64,000 nucleotides of DNA. Origin: Streptomyces tendae (GTDB lineage Bacteria; Actinomycetota; Actinomycetes; Streptomycetales; Streptomycetaceae). The position numbers and the translations under genes were made by a program. The DNA is taken from contig NZ_BMUY01000001.1 of assembly GCF_014650435.1 (NCBI RefSeq), forward strand, positions 186,001-250,000, given 5' to 3'. The notes under the pieces were generated by a model, which saw only the letters and a program-made list of their open reading frames with translations, made no database searches and was not told the DNA's origin. Below, piece after piece: positions 51,075 to 60,289 of the stretch (its first letter is position 1; the number at the start of each line of letters is the position of its first letter).

Positions 51075-51467
51075 ATGACGACAACGCAGAACGCCTCGGC
51101 ACCGACCTTCCGCTACTCGGCCGTCACCTTCGACTGCTCCGACCCCGCGGCGATGGCCCGCTTCTGGGGCGAGGCCCTCGACCTCCCCGTGGCCTTCAAC
51201 ACCGACGACTTCTACCTCCTCGGCGGCAAGGACGGCGCCCCCGGCCTCGGCTTCTGCCGCCTCCCCGACTACCGCCCGCCGACCTGGCCGGGCACCGACC
51301 AGGAGAAGCAGGCCCACATCGACGTCGGCGTCGAGGACCTGGACGCGGGGGAGGCCCGTCTGCTCGCCCTGGGCGCCACGAAGCCCGACTTCCAGCCGTC
51401 CCCGGACCGCTGGCGGGTCCTGCTGGACCCGGCGGGGCATCCGTTCTGCGTGTCTACGGTGGCGTGA
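51075..51467 (+). CDS. VOC superfamily protein (glyoxalase/bleomycin resistance fold)
   Basis: A 130-residue protein with the VOC pattern 'YSAVTFDCSDPAAMARFWGEALDLPV' at the start and 'HIDVGVEDLDAGEARLLALGATKP' and 'LLDPAGHPFCVS' in the second half. It could be a small metal-dependent isomerase or a ligand-sequestering protein; metal ligands (His in 'HIDV', Glu-like positions) are not all certain. Divergent from the WYL regulator. Confidence 0.82.
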   Translation: MTTTQNASAPTFRYSAVTFDCSDPAAMARFWGEALDLPVAFNTDDFYLLGGKDGAPGLGFCRLPDYRPPTWPGTDQEKQAHIDVGVEDLDAGEARLLALGATKPDFQPSPDRWRVLLDPAGHPFCVSTVA

Positions 51468-51479
51468 GCCGGGGGAGGG

Positions 51480-52352
51480 CTACTCGCCCTCGAAGACGGC
51501 CTCGGCCGAGCCCGCGGTGACGGCCCGTGCGAGCCAGTGGCGGAGAACCTCGGGGTCGCCGCACTCCGTGATGCGCGTACGGACCTCGTCGGAGACGTCG
51601 AGTCCACGCTGTTCCAGGACCAGCAGCACATCCTGGGCGCCCTGCTGGGCGCGGCCTTCGTCGCGGATCTCTTCCGAGATGTACGACTTGTAGAAGGAGA
51701 GGTCCGTGGCCACCAGGTTCCTCCAGAGGTGCTGGGCCGGGCGATTGCCCAGACCGTGTGCGGTGAATTCGACGATGGGGTCGGCGATGTCTTCGGGAGC
51801 GTCCCGCAGTGCGGTGGACAGAGCCTTCAGTATCGCATTGACGACCGGCTCTGCGGCGTGTGTGATGGCCGCCAGGCTGGCCAGGATCAGGTCCGCACGG
51901 GCTTCGTTCGGTTCGGTGATCACCGGCATGTTGTGTGGGCCAACGACTAGAGGACGCAGGGTGAGGGTGGGTAGCTGGGCCGGTCCGCTGTTTACCGGTT
52001 GCTGAGCCCACTTGGCCGTGGCGTAGTCCTGGCAGACGACCAGGAGCGCTGTGGGCAGCCGGTATTTCGTCCGCAGGTACGAGACGTAGTACGCCCAGCT
52101 CGCGGGCTTGTCCGGGTCCTTCTTGCCCTGAGCCTCGACGGCCAGCAGGAAGGGCCCCTGTTCTGCGGTCTCGAAGCGCAGGAGCGTGTCCACGCGGCGT
52201 TCGACGGGGCTGGCCTCGGTGAGGTCGGTCGGCAGTGCGGTCGCCCCGATGGGCTTCGGGATGTCGACGCCGAGGAAACGTGAGACGCGACTGAACAAGC
52301 CGGGGTCGTGCTGGAAGATGCGGTGCATCGCCTCGTGGGGCGGGCTGACCAT
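51480..52352 (-). CDS. Rpn-like PD-(D/E)XK nuclease-fold protein
   Basis: A 290-residue protein. The core 'VDTLLRFETAEQGPFLLAVEAQGKKDP' near residues 54-80 fits the PD-(D/E)XK pattern: Asp55, then Glu-x-Gln-x-Lys (Glu-Ala-Gln-Gly-Lys). The tail resembles Rpn/transposase-associated proteins ('DVLLVLEQRGLDVSDEVRTRI', 'CGDPEVLRHWLARAV'). Rpn proteins nick DNA and promote recA-independent recombination. I recall similar paralogues in other Streptomyces. No transposon lies beside it. Family call is by motif only. Confidence 0.6.
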   Translation of the reverse strand: MVSPPHEAMHRIFQHDPGLFSRVSRFLGVDIPKPIGATALPTDLTEASPVERRVDTLLRFETAEQGPFLLAVEAQGKKDPDKPASWAYYVSYLRTKYRLPTALLVVCQDYATAKWAQQPVNSGPAQLPTLTLRPLVVGPHNMPVITEPNEARADLILASLAAITHAAEPVVNAILKALSTALRDAPEDIADPIVEFTAHGLGNRPAQHLWRNLVATDLSFYKSYISEEIRDEGRAQQGAQDVLLVLEQRGLDVSDEVRTRITECGDPEVLRHWLARAVTAGSAEAVFEGE

Positions 52353-52368
52353 GGAGTTCCTTGCTGGT

Positions 52369-53244
52369 TCAGGGATGGGAGGCGACTGCCGTAAGGCAGT
52401 CGCGGCAGCGGTCTTCGGTCTCGGAGGCCCGGAAGCCGCGGTCGCAGCCCTCGCAGTTCTGGAGGGGGTGGCGCGGTGGCGGTGCGACGGCCGACTGCGT
52501 GCGGAACGGCGGCGGCGGTGGCAGCCGGTCCGTGAGGCGGTGGGCCAGGAGGGCGGCCGGGCGGCGCAGGGGCTCGTCCGGGAGGCCGGTGGTCAGGGCG
52601 TGCCGTACGGCGCCGGGGGCGACGTCGCGCTCCAGCCAGGCCGCGACCCCTGGCACCAGGTGAGCCGTGTCCGTCGCGGAGAGCAGCAGCCGGGGGTCGT
52701 GGCGGCGCAGGGTGGCGAGGAGGTCGAGCGCCGTCTGGAGGAGGGCCGGGGCGGTGCTGCTCGGCTGCGGTACGGCGGGGAGCGCCTTTTGGACCGTACG
52801 GCGCTGCGGCGGAGGCGTTCGCTTCGCGGGCGGGCAGCCCGTGTCGGCCGGTTCGCGGCGGCTCGCGTGCGGCTGGTTGCAGGAGACCGTGCGGGTGACG
52901 ATCCGGCCGGTCTGCGTGCGGTGGCGTTCGCGGCGCAGGTAGCCGTGGGCCTCCAGCTCGCGCAGGGCGGCGGCGATCCGGGTCGGGCCCTCCGGGAAGC
53001 GGGCGGCGAGCGACTTGATGTCGGCGCCCGCACCGGTGGGCAGGGACTGGAGGTGGCAGCTCAGGCCGATCGCGAGGAGCGACAGCTCCTTGTGCTGGAC
53101 CAGGTGGTTGCCGATCACCACGAAGCGGGTGGTGTGGCGGGTGTTGTCGTGGGTGATGCCGCCGCCTTGGCGACGCGTACGGGTCGGATTGTCGGCGGGG
53201 GCTGACTGGGCGCGCGGGGGCGCGCTAAGGTTTTGGTTACCCAT
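52369..53244 (-). CDS. Helix-turn-helix protein with C-terminal zinc-finger motif
   Basis: A 291-residue basic protein. Residues 45-110 resemble a winged helix: 'LSLLAIGLSCHLQSLP..ADIKSLAARFPEGPTRIAAALRELEAHGYLRRER'. A proline-rich linker follows, then a helical region, and the C-terminus has 'CEGCDRGF' and 'CRDC', a likely four-cysteine zinc finger. I believe similar proteins are common in Streptomyces, but the function is unknown. The ATG at 53244 follows AGAGGC. It is upstream of the Rpn-like gene in the same direction. Confidence 0.6.
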   Translation of the reverse strand: MGNQNLSAPPRAQSAPADNPTRTRRQGGGITHDNTRHTTRFVVIGNHLVQHKELSLLAIGLSCHLQSLPTGAGADIKSLAARFPEGPTRIAAALRELEAHGYLRRERHRTQTGRIVTRTVSCNQPHASRREPADTGCPPAKRTPPPQRRTVQKALPAVPQPSSTAPALLQTALDLLATLRRHDPRLLLSATDTAHLVPGVAAWLERDVAPGAVRHALTTGLPDEPLRRPAALLAHRLTDRLPPPPPFRTQSAVAPPPRHPLQNCEGCDRGFRASETEDRCRDCLTAVASHP

Positions 53245-53484
53245 CGGGAAGCCTCTTCTTCTCTGTTGGTAGGCCCTCGCACCGGGATGCCAGTCCCAGC
53301 GGGGGCCGATGTCTTTTCGGTTGTTTGCGCTGAGAGTAGGGGAGTTGGGGACCCGGAAATCCAGCTCAACCGGTGATGTTCACCCACCCGAGTGACGACG
53401 CGCCTCGGGCGGGAGGGGTGGGGCTTGGCAGGGGTCATTTCCCCGGGTTTCTTGTCTTGGTAGGGCACCGACGGCACCGGAACC

Positions 53485-53919
53485 TCACAACGTGGGTTCC
53501 GGTGGCATACAGCGCAGTTCCGCCCAGACCGTCTTGCGCGGGAAGCGGCCCTCCGTCACTCCCCAGCGGTGCGCCAACGCCTCCACCAGCAGCAGACCCC
53601 GGCCGGATTCGGCATCGGAGGCCGGCTTTTGAGGGGCGGGGAGTTCCTGGCCCCGCGTGTCGGTGACCTCGATGCGGAGGATGTCGCCGACGACGTACAG
53701 GGTGAGCCGGAAATCGCGGCCGGGGACACGTCCATGGTCCGCCGCGTTGTTGGCCAGCTCGGCGACCAGGAGGCGTGCCGGGTCCAGGGGCAGACCCCAG
53801 GCGCGGAGCTGCTCGGTCGCGAGCAGGCGGGCGAGGCGGGCACCGCGTGGGGTGGGAGAGAGCTGCACGCTGAAGTTGCGGACGGACGCGGTGAGTTCGG
53901 TGGTGGATTTCTGGTTCAC
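53485..53919 (-). CDS. ATP-binding protein, anti-sigma/serine-kinase-like HATPase
   Basis: A 144-residue HATPase_c_2 protein (RsbW/SpoIIAB fold): N box 'LLVAELANNAADHGR' and G box 'TDTRGQELP' and 'ESGRGLLLVEALAHRWGV'. The GTG at 53919 was chosen as the family usually begins about 20 residues before the fold; the upstream open frame shows no family sequence. It is divergent from the XRE/DUF5753 gene, the standard layout of the streptomycete whiJ/abaA-type clusters, which modulate development and antibiotics. Confidence 0.82.
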   Translation of the reverse strand: MNQKSTTELTASVRNFSVQLSPTPRGARLARLLATEQLRAWGLPLDPARLLVAELANNAADHGRVPGRDFRLTLYVVGDILRIEVTDTRGQELPAPQKPASDAESGRGLLLVEALAHRWGVTEGRFPRKTVWAELRCMPPEPTL

Positions 53920-54031
53920 ATCACTCAGCGTGGCGATGTGTGCGTACCGTGAGAAGTGACTCAGCGGGTACGTACGGTGACTGTCCGGCGCTTGTCCAGT
54001 GGTGTCGGCGCTGTCGGGGAAGGGGCGGAGG

Positions 54032-54880
54032 ATGGCGGTCGAGACGGACGAGTCGGGGTGGGAGGTCGACCCGGACGACGAGTGGGGCGTCGCGGTCATC
54101 ACCACGGTGGGACGGCAGTTGAAGCTCCGCCGGGAGGCGGCGGGGATGCGGGCCGGCGACTTCGGAGTGGCGGTCGGGTACGGGGAGGACCTCGTCTACA
54201 AGGTCGAGGGCGGCAAGCGGATTCCCCGGCAGGAGTATCTGGACAGGGCCGACGAGGTGCTGGACGCCGGTGGGCTCCTCTCGGCGGCCTGGGAGGACGT
54301 GAAGAAGGTCCGGTACCCGAAGAAGGTGCGGGAGCTGGGGAAGTTGGAGGCCAAAGCGGTTGAGATCGGTCTGTACGAGTGCAACATCATCGCTGGCCTG
54401 TTGCAGACCCCGAAGCACGCGCGAACCCTGATCGAGGCAGCGCAGCCGCCGTACTCACCCGACGACGTCGACCGTATGGTCGCCGCTCGGCTGGCTCGGC
54501 AGTCGGTCTATGAGCGCGATCCGGCTCCATCGATGCACTTCGTGCTGGAAGAGGCACCGCTGCGTCGGCAGGTTGGAGGCACAATGGTGTGGCGACAGCA
54601 GCTCGAACGCCTGCTGGAGGTCGCGCGGTTGCACAACGTCACGCTTCAAGTGATGCCGACAAATGCCGACGCCCATCCGGGGCTGGACGGCAGGATCGAG
54701 CTGCTGAAGTTCCCGGACGGTACAGCGGTGGGACGCTCCGACGGGGCGTTCAACGGACGGCCGATCACCGACCCGAAACACCTGCGCATTGTCGAACTGC
54801 GGTATGGCACGATCCGAGCGCAGGCTCTCTCGCCCAGGGAGTCGTTTGCCTTCATCGAGACACTGCTGGGAGAAACATGA
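54032..54880 (+). CDS. XRE regulator with DUF5753 (WhiJ/Scr1-like)
   Basis: A 282-residue protein: HTH 'VGRQLKLRREAAGMRAGDFGVAVGYGEDLVYKVEGG' near residues 38-73, then the DUF5753 domain with 'YECNIIAGLLQTPKHARTLIEAAQPPYSPDDVDRMVAARLARQ' and 'HFVLEEAPLRRQVGG..QLERLLEVARLHNVTLQVMP'. Such proteins pair with a small DUF397 protein. The ATG at 54032 follows GGGGCGGAG. It is coupled to the next gene by an ATGA overlap. Confidence 0.9.
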   Translation: MAVETDESGWEVDPDDEWGVAVITTVGRQLKLRREAAGMRAGDFGVAVGYGEDLVYKVEGGKRIPRQEYLDRADEVLDAGGLLSAAWEDVKKVRYPKKVRELGKLEAKAVEIGLYECNIIAGLLQTPKHARTLIEAAQPPYSPDDVDRMVAARLARQSVYERDPAPSMHFVLEEAPLRRQVGGTMVWRQQLERLLEVARLHNVTLQVMPTNADAHPGLDGRIELLKFPDGTAVGRSDGAFNGRPITDPKHLRIVELRYGTIRAQALSPRESFAFIETLLGET

Positions 54881-55068
54881 TCCGCGAGGCCGAACTGGTC
54901 TGGTTCAAGAGCAGCTACAGCGGCGGGACCGACGGCAACTCCTGCGTTGAACTGGCCCTCACCCCCGCCATCATCCACATCCGGGACTCCAAGCACACCG
55001 ACGGCCCCCGCCTCACCCTCACCCCTGCCGCCTGGGCGAGCTTCCTGCCGTACGCGGCGCAGCGCTGA
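54877..55068 (+). CDS. DUF397 small protein (WhiJ-partner type)
   Basis: A 63-residue protein with the DUF397 signature 'WFKSSYSGGTDGNSCVELA' and 'HIRDSKHTDGPRLTLTPAAWASFL'. It starts at the ATG that overlaps the DUF5753 gene's stop by four bases and ends inside the next convergent gene (50-base tail-to-tail overlap). In other systems these proteins neutralise or act with the DUF5753 regulator. Confidence 0.9.
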   Translation: MIREAELVWFKSSYSGGTDGNSCVELALTPAIIHIRDSKHTDGPRLTLTPAAWASFLPYAAQR

Positions 55069-55918
55069 CCTCGCTGACCTCCTGCGTGCCGACGACCGAC
55101 AGCAGCTCCAGCAGACCCGCGCTGTCGGTCCCCACGGCCGGGGTGAACCACAGGAGCCGCTGGCGGCCGTCCTCGCTGAAGAGGTTGAGGCAGTTGACCT
55201 CGATCAGGCCGATCACCGGGTGGACGAGCCGTTTGCGGTCGTGGCGTCGGAACGCCACGTCGTGATCGGCCCACAGCGCGGCGAACTCGGGAGAGACGCC
55301 GAGCAGCGTACGGACCATCGCGCCGGCCTCCGTGTCCTTAGCGTCCCGCCGGGCGGCGGCGGCCCGCAGGTCGGCGACGAAGGAACGGGACTGGTACGCG
55401 TGGTCGGCCTCGGGATACAGCAGCCGGGCCTCCGGCTCGGTGAACCACCGGTGCACGAAGCTGGCGCGGGGCCCCCGGTAGCCGGACTGGTCCCCGAGCA
55501 GCGCCACGGCCAGCGGATTCTGTACGAGCGTGACGTGCAGGTCGGTGATCACCTGCGCCGGGGTCGAGGCCATCCGGTCCAGCAGGTCCAGCATGCCGGG
55601 GTGGACGTGCGACGCGGCCCCGCCCGGCACGGGCACCGGCCGGTCGGCGAGCCGGTAGAGGTAGTCGCGCTCGTCGCCGGACAGCCGCAGCGCCCGCGCC
55701 AGCGCGGCGAGCATCTGCTCGGACGGCTGGGACCCGGCGCCGCGCTCCAGCTCGTTGTAGTAGTCCACGGACGCCCCCGCGAGGTGGGCCACCTCCTCGC
55801 GGCGCAGCCCCGGCACCCGGCGGCGCGGTCCGGCCGGGAGTCCGACGTCGGCGGGGCGGATGCGCTCGCGCCGCGACCGTAGGAACGCTCCCAGCTCGGC
55901 GTACTTCACAGCGCTCAT
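55019..55918 (-). CDS. XRE regulator with MmyB-like ligand-binding domain
   Basis: A 299-residue regulator: HTH 'LGAFLRSRRERIRPADVGL..RRRVPGLRREEVAHLAGASVDYYNELERG' and the MmyB-like domain 'PAQVITDLHVTLVQNPLAVALLG..' with 'HDVAFRRHDRKRLVHPVIG'. In Streptomyces such regulators control a divergent short-chain reductase, as here (next gene), and bind lipid-like ligands. The ATG at 55918 (or the Met three codons earlier) begins the HTH. Its 3' end overlaps the DUF397 gene. Confidence 0.9.
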   Translation of the reverse strand: MSAVKYAELGAFLRSRRERIRPADVGLPAGPRRRVPGLRREEVAHLAGASVDYYNELERGAGSQPSEQMLAALARALRLSGDERDYLYRLADRPVPVPGGAASHVHPGMLDLLDRMASTPAQVITDLHVTLVQNPLAVALLGDQSGYRGPRASFVHRWFTEPEARLLYPEADHAYQSRSFVADLRAAAARRDAKDTEAGAMVRTLLGVSPEFAALWADHDVAFRRHDRKRLVHPVIGLIEVNCLNLFSEDGRQRLLWFTPAVGTDSAGLLELLSVVGTQEVSEVSAAPRTAGSSPRRQG

Positions 55919-56004
55919 GCGGTCCATTCTGCGCCGGGCCGGGCCGCTGACCCAGGGGATGGCATCCCCTGGCTGCGGCGGCGGACCGGGCGCATCGTGG
56001 ACGC

Positions 56005-56778
56005 ATGACCACTAGTACCAACACGAACACGAACCAGAACACGGCGGCGGTCGCCCGTGTGGCGATCGTCACCGGCGGATCGCGCGGCATCGGCCGGGCC
56101 GTCTCCCAGAAGCTCGCCGAGGACGGCCTGGCCGTCGTCGTGAACTACGCCCGCGACGCCTCGGCCGCCGACGAGACGGTGGCGGCGATCACCGGGGCCG
56201 GCGGACGGGCCGTCGCCGTACAGGCCGACGTGGCGGAGGAGAAGGAGGTCGCCGCGCTGTTCGACCGGGCGGAGGAGGAGTTCGGCGGCGTCGACGTCGT
56301 CGTGAACTCGGCCGGGCGGATGACCCTCTCGCCGATCGCCGACCTGGACCTGGCGGCGCTGGACGCCATGCACCGCACCAACATCCGCGGCACCTTCGTC
56401 GTCGCCCAGCAGGCGGCGCGGCGGCTGCGTGCCGGGGGCGCGTTCATCGGGTTCTCGACGTCCGTCGTCGGTGCGCAGTTCCCCACGTACGGGGCGTACG
56501 CGGCCAGCAAGGGTGCCGTGGAGGCGATGACGATGATCCTGGCGCGGGAGCTGCGCGGGCGGGACGTCACCGTGAACACGGTCGCGCCCGGCCCGACGGC
56601 CACCGACCTGTTCCTCGACGGCAAGACGCCCGAGCAGATCGACCGGCTCGCGAAGACGCCGCCGCTGGAGCGGCTGGGCACCCCGGAGGACATCGCCGCC
56701 GTGGTCGCCTTCCTGGGCAGCCCCGCCGGGCACTGGGTGAACGGCCAGGTCCTGCGTGCGAACGGAGGGCTGGTCTGA
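56005..56778 (+). CDS. Short-chain dehydrogenase/reductase
   Basis: A 257-residue classical SDR: 'ARVAIVTGGSRGIGRAVSQKLAEDG' cofactor loop, 'NSAGRMTLSP', catalytic Ser in 'GFSTSVVGAQ', Tyr-x-x-x-Lys in 'YGAYAASKGAVEAM', and 'NGQVLRANGGLV' end. Likely an NAD(P)-dependent 3-oxo reductase of unknown substrate. It is divergent from the MmyB-type regulator, its probable controller, and overlaps the tautomerase gene by one base. Confidence 0.9.
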   Translation: MTTSTNTNTNQNTAAVARVAIVTGGSRGIGRAVSQKLAEDGLAVVVNYARDASAADETVAAITGAGGRAVAVQADVAEEKEVAALFDRAEEEFGGVDVVVNSAGRMTLSPIADLDLAALDAMHRTNIRGTFVVAQQAARRLRAGGAFIGFSTSVVGAQFPTYGAYAASKGAVEAMTMILARELRGRDVTVNTVAPGPTATDLFLDGKTPEQIDRLAKTPPLERLGTPEDIAAVVAFLGSPAGHWVNGQVLRANGGLV

Positions 56779-56987
56779 TGCCATTCGCCCACTTCAAGGT
56801 CCCCGCGGGCACCCTCTCGGCGGAGGACAAGAAGAAGATCGTCGAACGCACCACCGACCTCTACGCGGAGATCTACGGGGAGCGCGCCCGCCCCACGACC
56901 GTCGTCCTGGTCGACGAGGTCCCGGACGGAGGCTGGGGCGTCGCGGGCAACGTCCTCACCGCCGCGATGCTGAACGGGGACGGGTAG
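56778..56987 (+). CDS. 4-oxalocrotonate tautomerase family protein
   Basis: A 69-residue tautomerase: family-like 'MPFAHFKVPAGTLSAEDKKKIVERTTDLYAEIYGE' with the catalytic Pro2 at the N-terminus, then 'RPTTVVLVDEVPDGGWGVAGN'. Enol-keto tautomerisation is the expected reaction. It is coupled to the SDR gene (one-base overlap), so the two may act on the same small molecule. Confidence 0.85.
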   Translation: MPFAHFKVPAGTLSAEDKKKIVERTTDLYAEIYGERARPTTVVLVDEVPDGGWGVAGNVLTAAMLNGDG

Positions 56988-57058
56988 CGTCGCCGGGAGG
57001 AGGCCGGTGGCGCCGGGAGTCCTTCGTCTCATCCAGTGATCGGGTGCTGGCCATGGGG

Positions 57059-58523
<1,465 letters not shown>

Positions 58524-58803
58524 GAGAATTCGCCCGCCAAATAATTCCTGTGAAATGGGCGCCAATGAATCTGTATTCACGGGAATAGGTTTTGACGGAA
58601 CGCGCCGATAGTTTCCTTGCGGCGTCGAACAGGGTGAAATGTATTGGCGCACATCGGGCGCCCCGGCGTGCTACTGTCACCATCAGTTGCAGTTGTGGTT
58701 CCCGAATTTTGACACCGGTCTTTTTCCGGTCGGGGTGATCATCGCGGCGACACGGCGTCCGTACAGTGCGGACGCCGGTGCACTGCCCCGAAGGAGAAAT
58801 GAC

Positions 58804-59007
58804 ATGGCTACTGGCACCGTGAAGTGGTTCAACGCGGAAAAGGGCTTCGGCTTCATCGAGCAGGACGGTGGCGGCGCCGACGTGTTCGCCCACTACTCGA
58901 ACATCGCCGCCCAGGGTTTCCGCGAGCTGCTCGAAGGCCAGAAGGTGAACTTCGACATCGCGCAGGGCCAGAAGGGCCCGACGGCCGAGAACATCGTCCT
59001 CGCCTGA
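58804..59007 (+). CDS. Cold-shock protein
   Basis: A 67-residue CSD protein: RNP1 'KGFGFI' and RNP2-like 'VFAHYS' motifs, beginning '[17 protein letters not shown]' and ending '[10 protein letters not shown]'. It is a single-stranded nucleic acid-binding RNA chaperone. The ATG at 58804 follows AAGGAG; a roughly 280-base AT-richer gap upstream could hold a long 5' leader, as in other cold-shock genes. Confidence 0.95.
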   Translation: MATGTVKWFNAEKGFGFIEQDGGGADVFAHYSNIAAQGFRELLEGQKVNFDIAQGQKGPTAENIVLA

Positions 59008-59035
59008 CGCCGGCGCGCCCGCGGGCGCGCTCTCG

Positions 59036-59075
59036 CGGCTGGGGCCCGCATCCTTCGGGGTGCGGGCCCCAGCCG
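59036..59075 (+). terminator. Terminator after the cold-shock gene
   Basis: A perfect 15-bp stem (CGGCTGGGGCCCGCA, arms 59036-59050 and 59061-59075), with CATTTCC following. Confidence 0.85.
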
Positions 59076-59121
59076 CATTTCCGGAACCGCGAATTCACGG
59101 GCGTCCTCGCCCGTACCCGTC

Positions 59122-59481
59122 TCAGTGGTCGGAGTAGCTGAAGTCACCCACCGTCCAGGCGCTGACGTCCTCGATCGCCACGCGGTACATCCCGCCGGTC
59201 TCCGGGATCCCCATGGTGCCCTGGAGGATCCGGGCGACGTGGAAGTGAAGGTGTGTGGGCGCTTCCTCCTTCTCGGCCGGAGCGTCAAAGGCGGCGGAGA
59301 AGGCGCTGAGGTCGGCGGAGTCGGTCAGCACTTCCGACACCCGCTTCCTCCACACGGACTCGGGGGCCAGGCGACCGGTGATGACGGCACCGTGGGTGAC
59401 CACGGTCAAGGACATCCGACTGCTCTGCGCGGACTCCACACGGGCAGCGATGTCAATGAGCAGCTTGTCAGGCTTCGACAT
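59122..59481 (-). CDS. GvpU-like small protein
   Basis: A 119-residue protein that resembles gas-vesicle accessory protein GvpU: 'SLTVVTHGAVITGRLA' matches the GvpU strand with (N/H)-Gly-Ala-Val-Ile, and 'LHFHVARILQG..ETGGMYRVAIEDVSAWTVGDFSYSDH' matches its end. No other gas-vesicle gene is visible in the window. The ATG at 59481 is the family-like start. Similarity is by eye from memory. Confidence 0.5.
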   Translation of the reverse strand: MSKPDKLLIDIAARVESAQSSRMSLTVVTHGAVITGRLAPESVWRKRVSEVLTDSADLSAFSAAFDAPAEKEEAPTHLHFHVARILQGTMGIPETGGMYRVAIEDVSAWTVGDFSYSDH

Positions 59482-59530
59482 GGGAACGGATTTTATCCGC
59501 ACGCCCGCCCGGTCGGGCGGGTCGGTGTCA

Positions 59531-59887
59531 CTACCGGCCAGGACGGGAACTCCCCGATGTCTCTCCGGGTGCCCCGGCGCCACCGCGCCGCAGCTCCTCG
59601 TTGATGCGCTGAGCCTCTTCGAGCTGGTCTTCCAGGATGATGATGCGGCAGGCCGCCTCGATGGATGTCCCCTGGTCGACCATCTCGCGGGCGCGAGCCG
59701 CGATGCGCAGCTGGTAGCGGGAGTAGCGGCGATGGCCCCCCTCCGAGCGCAGCGGCGTGATCAGCCGTGCCTCGCCGAGGGCTCGTAGGAAGGCGGGCGT
59801 AGTGCCCAGCATCTCGGCCGCCCGCCCCATGGTGTACGCGGGGTAGTCGTCGTCGTCGATGCGGTTGAGCGGTGTGTCTGCGGTCAT
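59531..59887 (-). CDS. MerR family regulator
   Basis: A 118-residue protein with the MerR winged HTH 'YTMGRAAEMLGTTPAFLRALGEARLITPLRSEGGHRRYSRYQLRIAARAREM' at residues 17-68, followed by the coiled-coil-like 'IILEDQLEEAQRINEEL'. The tail is disordered. The start at 59887 is supported by GAGGTGCAG. It lies next to the GvpU-like gene in the same orientation. No metal-binding cysteines; effector unknown. Confidence 0.85.
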   Translation of the reverse strand: MTADTPLNRIDDDDYPAYTMGRAAEMLGTTPAFLRALGEARLITPLRSEGGHRRYSRYQLRIAARAREMVDQGTSIEAACRIIILEDQLEEAQRINEELRRGGAGAPGETSGSSRPGR

Positions 59888-60289
59888 CTGCACCTCTGTT
59901 TGCGGAACGCGTCGAGGGGCCTTGGTGCCGTACGGCACCAAGGCCCCGAGGGATTTGTAACACCATCTGCCGGCCTACTGCACTGCCGGCCTTCTGTTGA
60001 GGGATCGCGGATGCGTGACCGTGGGACCACCTTCCGTTCCGGGGCCTGCGGTACCCGGTGAGAACGTTCTCGCCCGGGCGATCCTGATGGCGTCCTCCTC
60101 CTTGCCTCGCTTCACTGACTTCTTGGCTACGACAGAAGACTAACCACAGCGGCAGCCGAATGTCTACTGCGGCCACGACAGGTTTTCGCCCAAACAGGTG
60201 AACGATTTTCTGTATCCCGGGTGCGCGGGCCGTGTGGGACGATGACGGGAACGGCAGATCGAGCGACGTACGGGGAGGCCGGGCACGCC
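59888..60289. other. Gap with a 32-bp perfect palindrome and a LacI-type palindrome
   Basis: 402 bases with no convincing gene. It holds a perfect 32-bp palindrome at 59916-59947 (GGGGCCTTGGTGCCG and its complement around TA) and a 12-bp palindrome GAGAACGTTCTC at 60060-60071. A GGGGAGG near 60271 may serve the next gene. Confidence 0.6.
60060..60071. promoter_or_regulatory. LacI-type palindrome
   Basis: GAGAACGTTCTC, a perfect 12-bp palindrome with a central CG, as in operators of LacI-family regulators. No LacI gene lies in the window. Confidence 0.4.

Noticed and set aside
51480..53244. Transposon or insertion sequence around the Rpn-like gene
   Set aside because: No inverted repeat ends, no transposase and no target duplication were seen.
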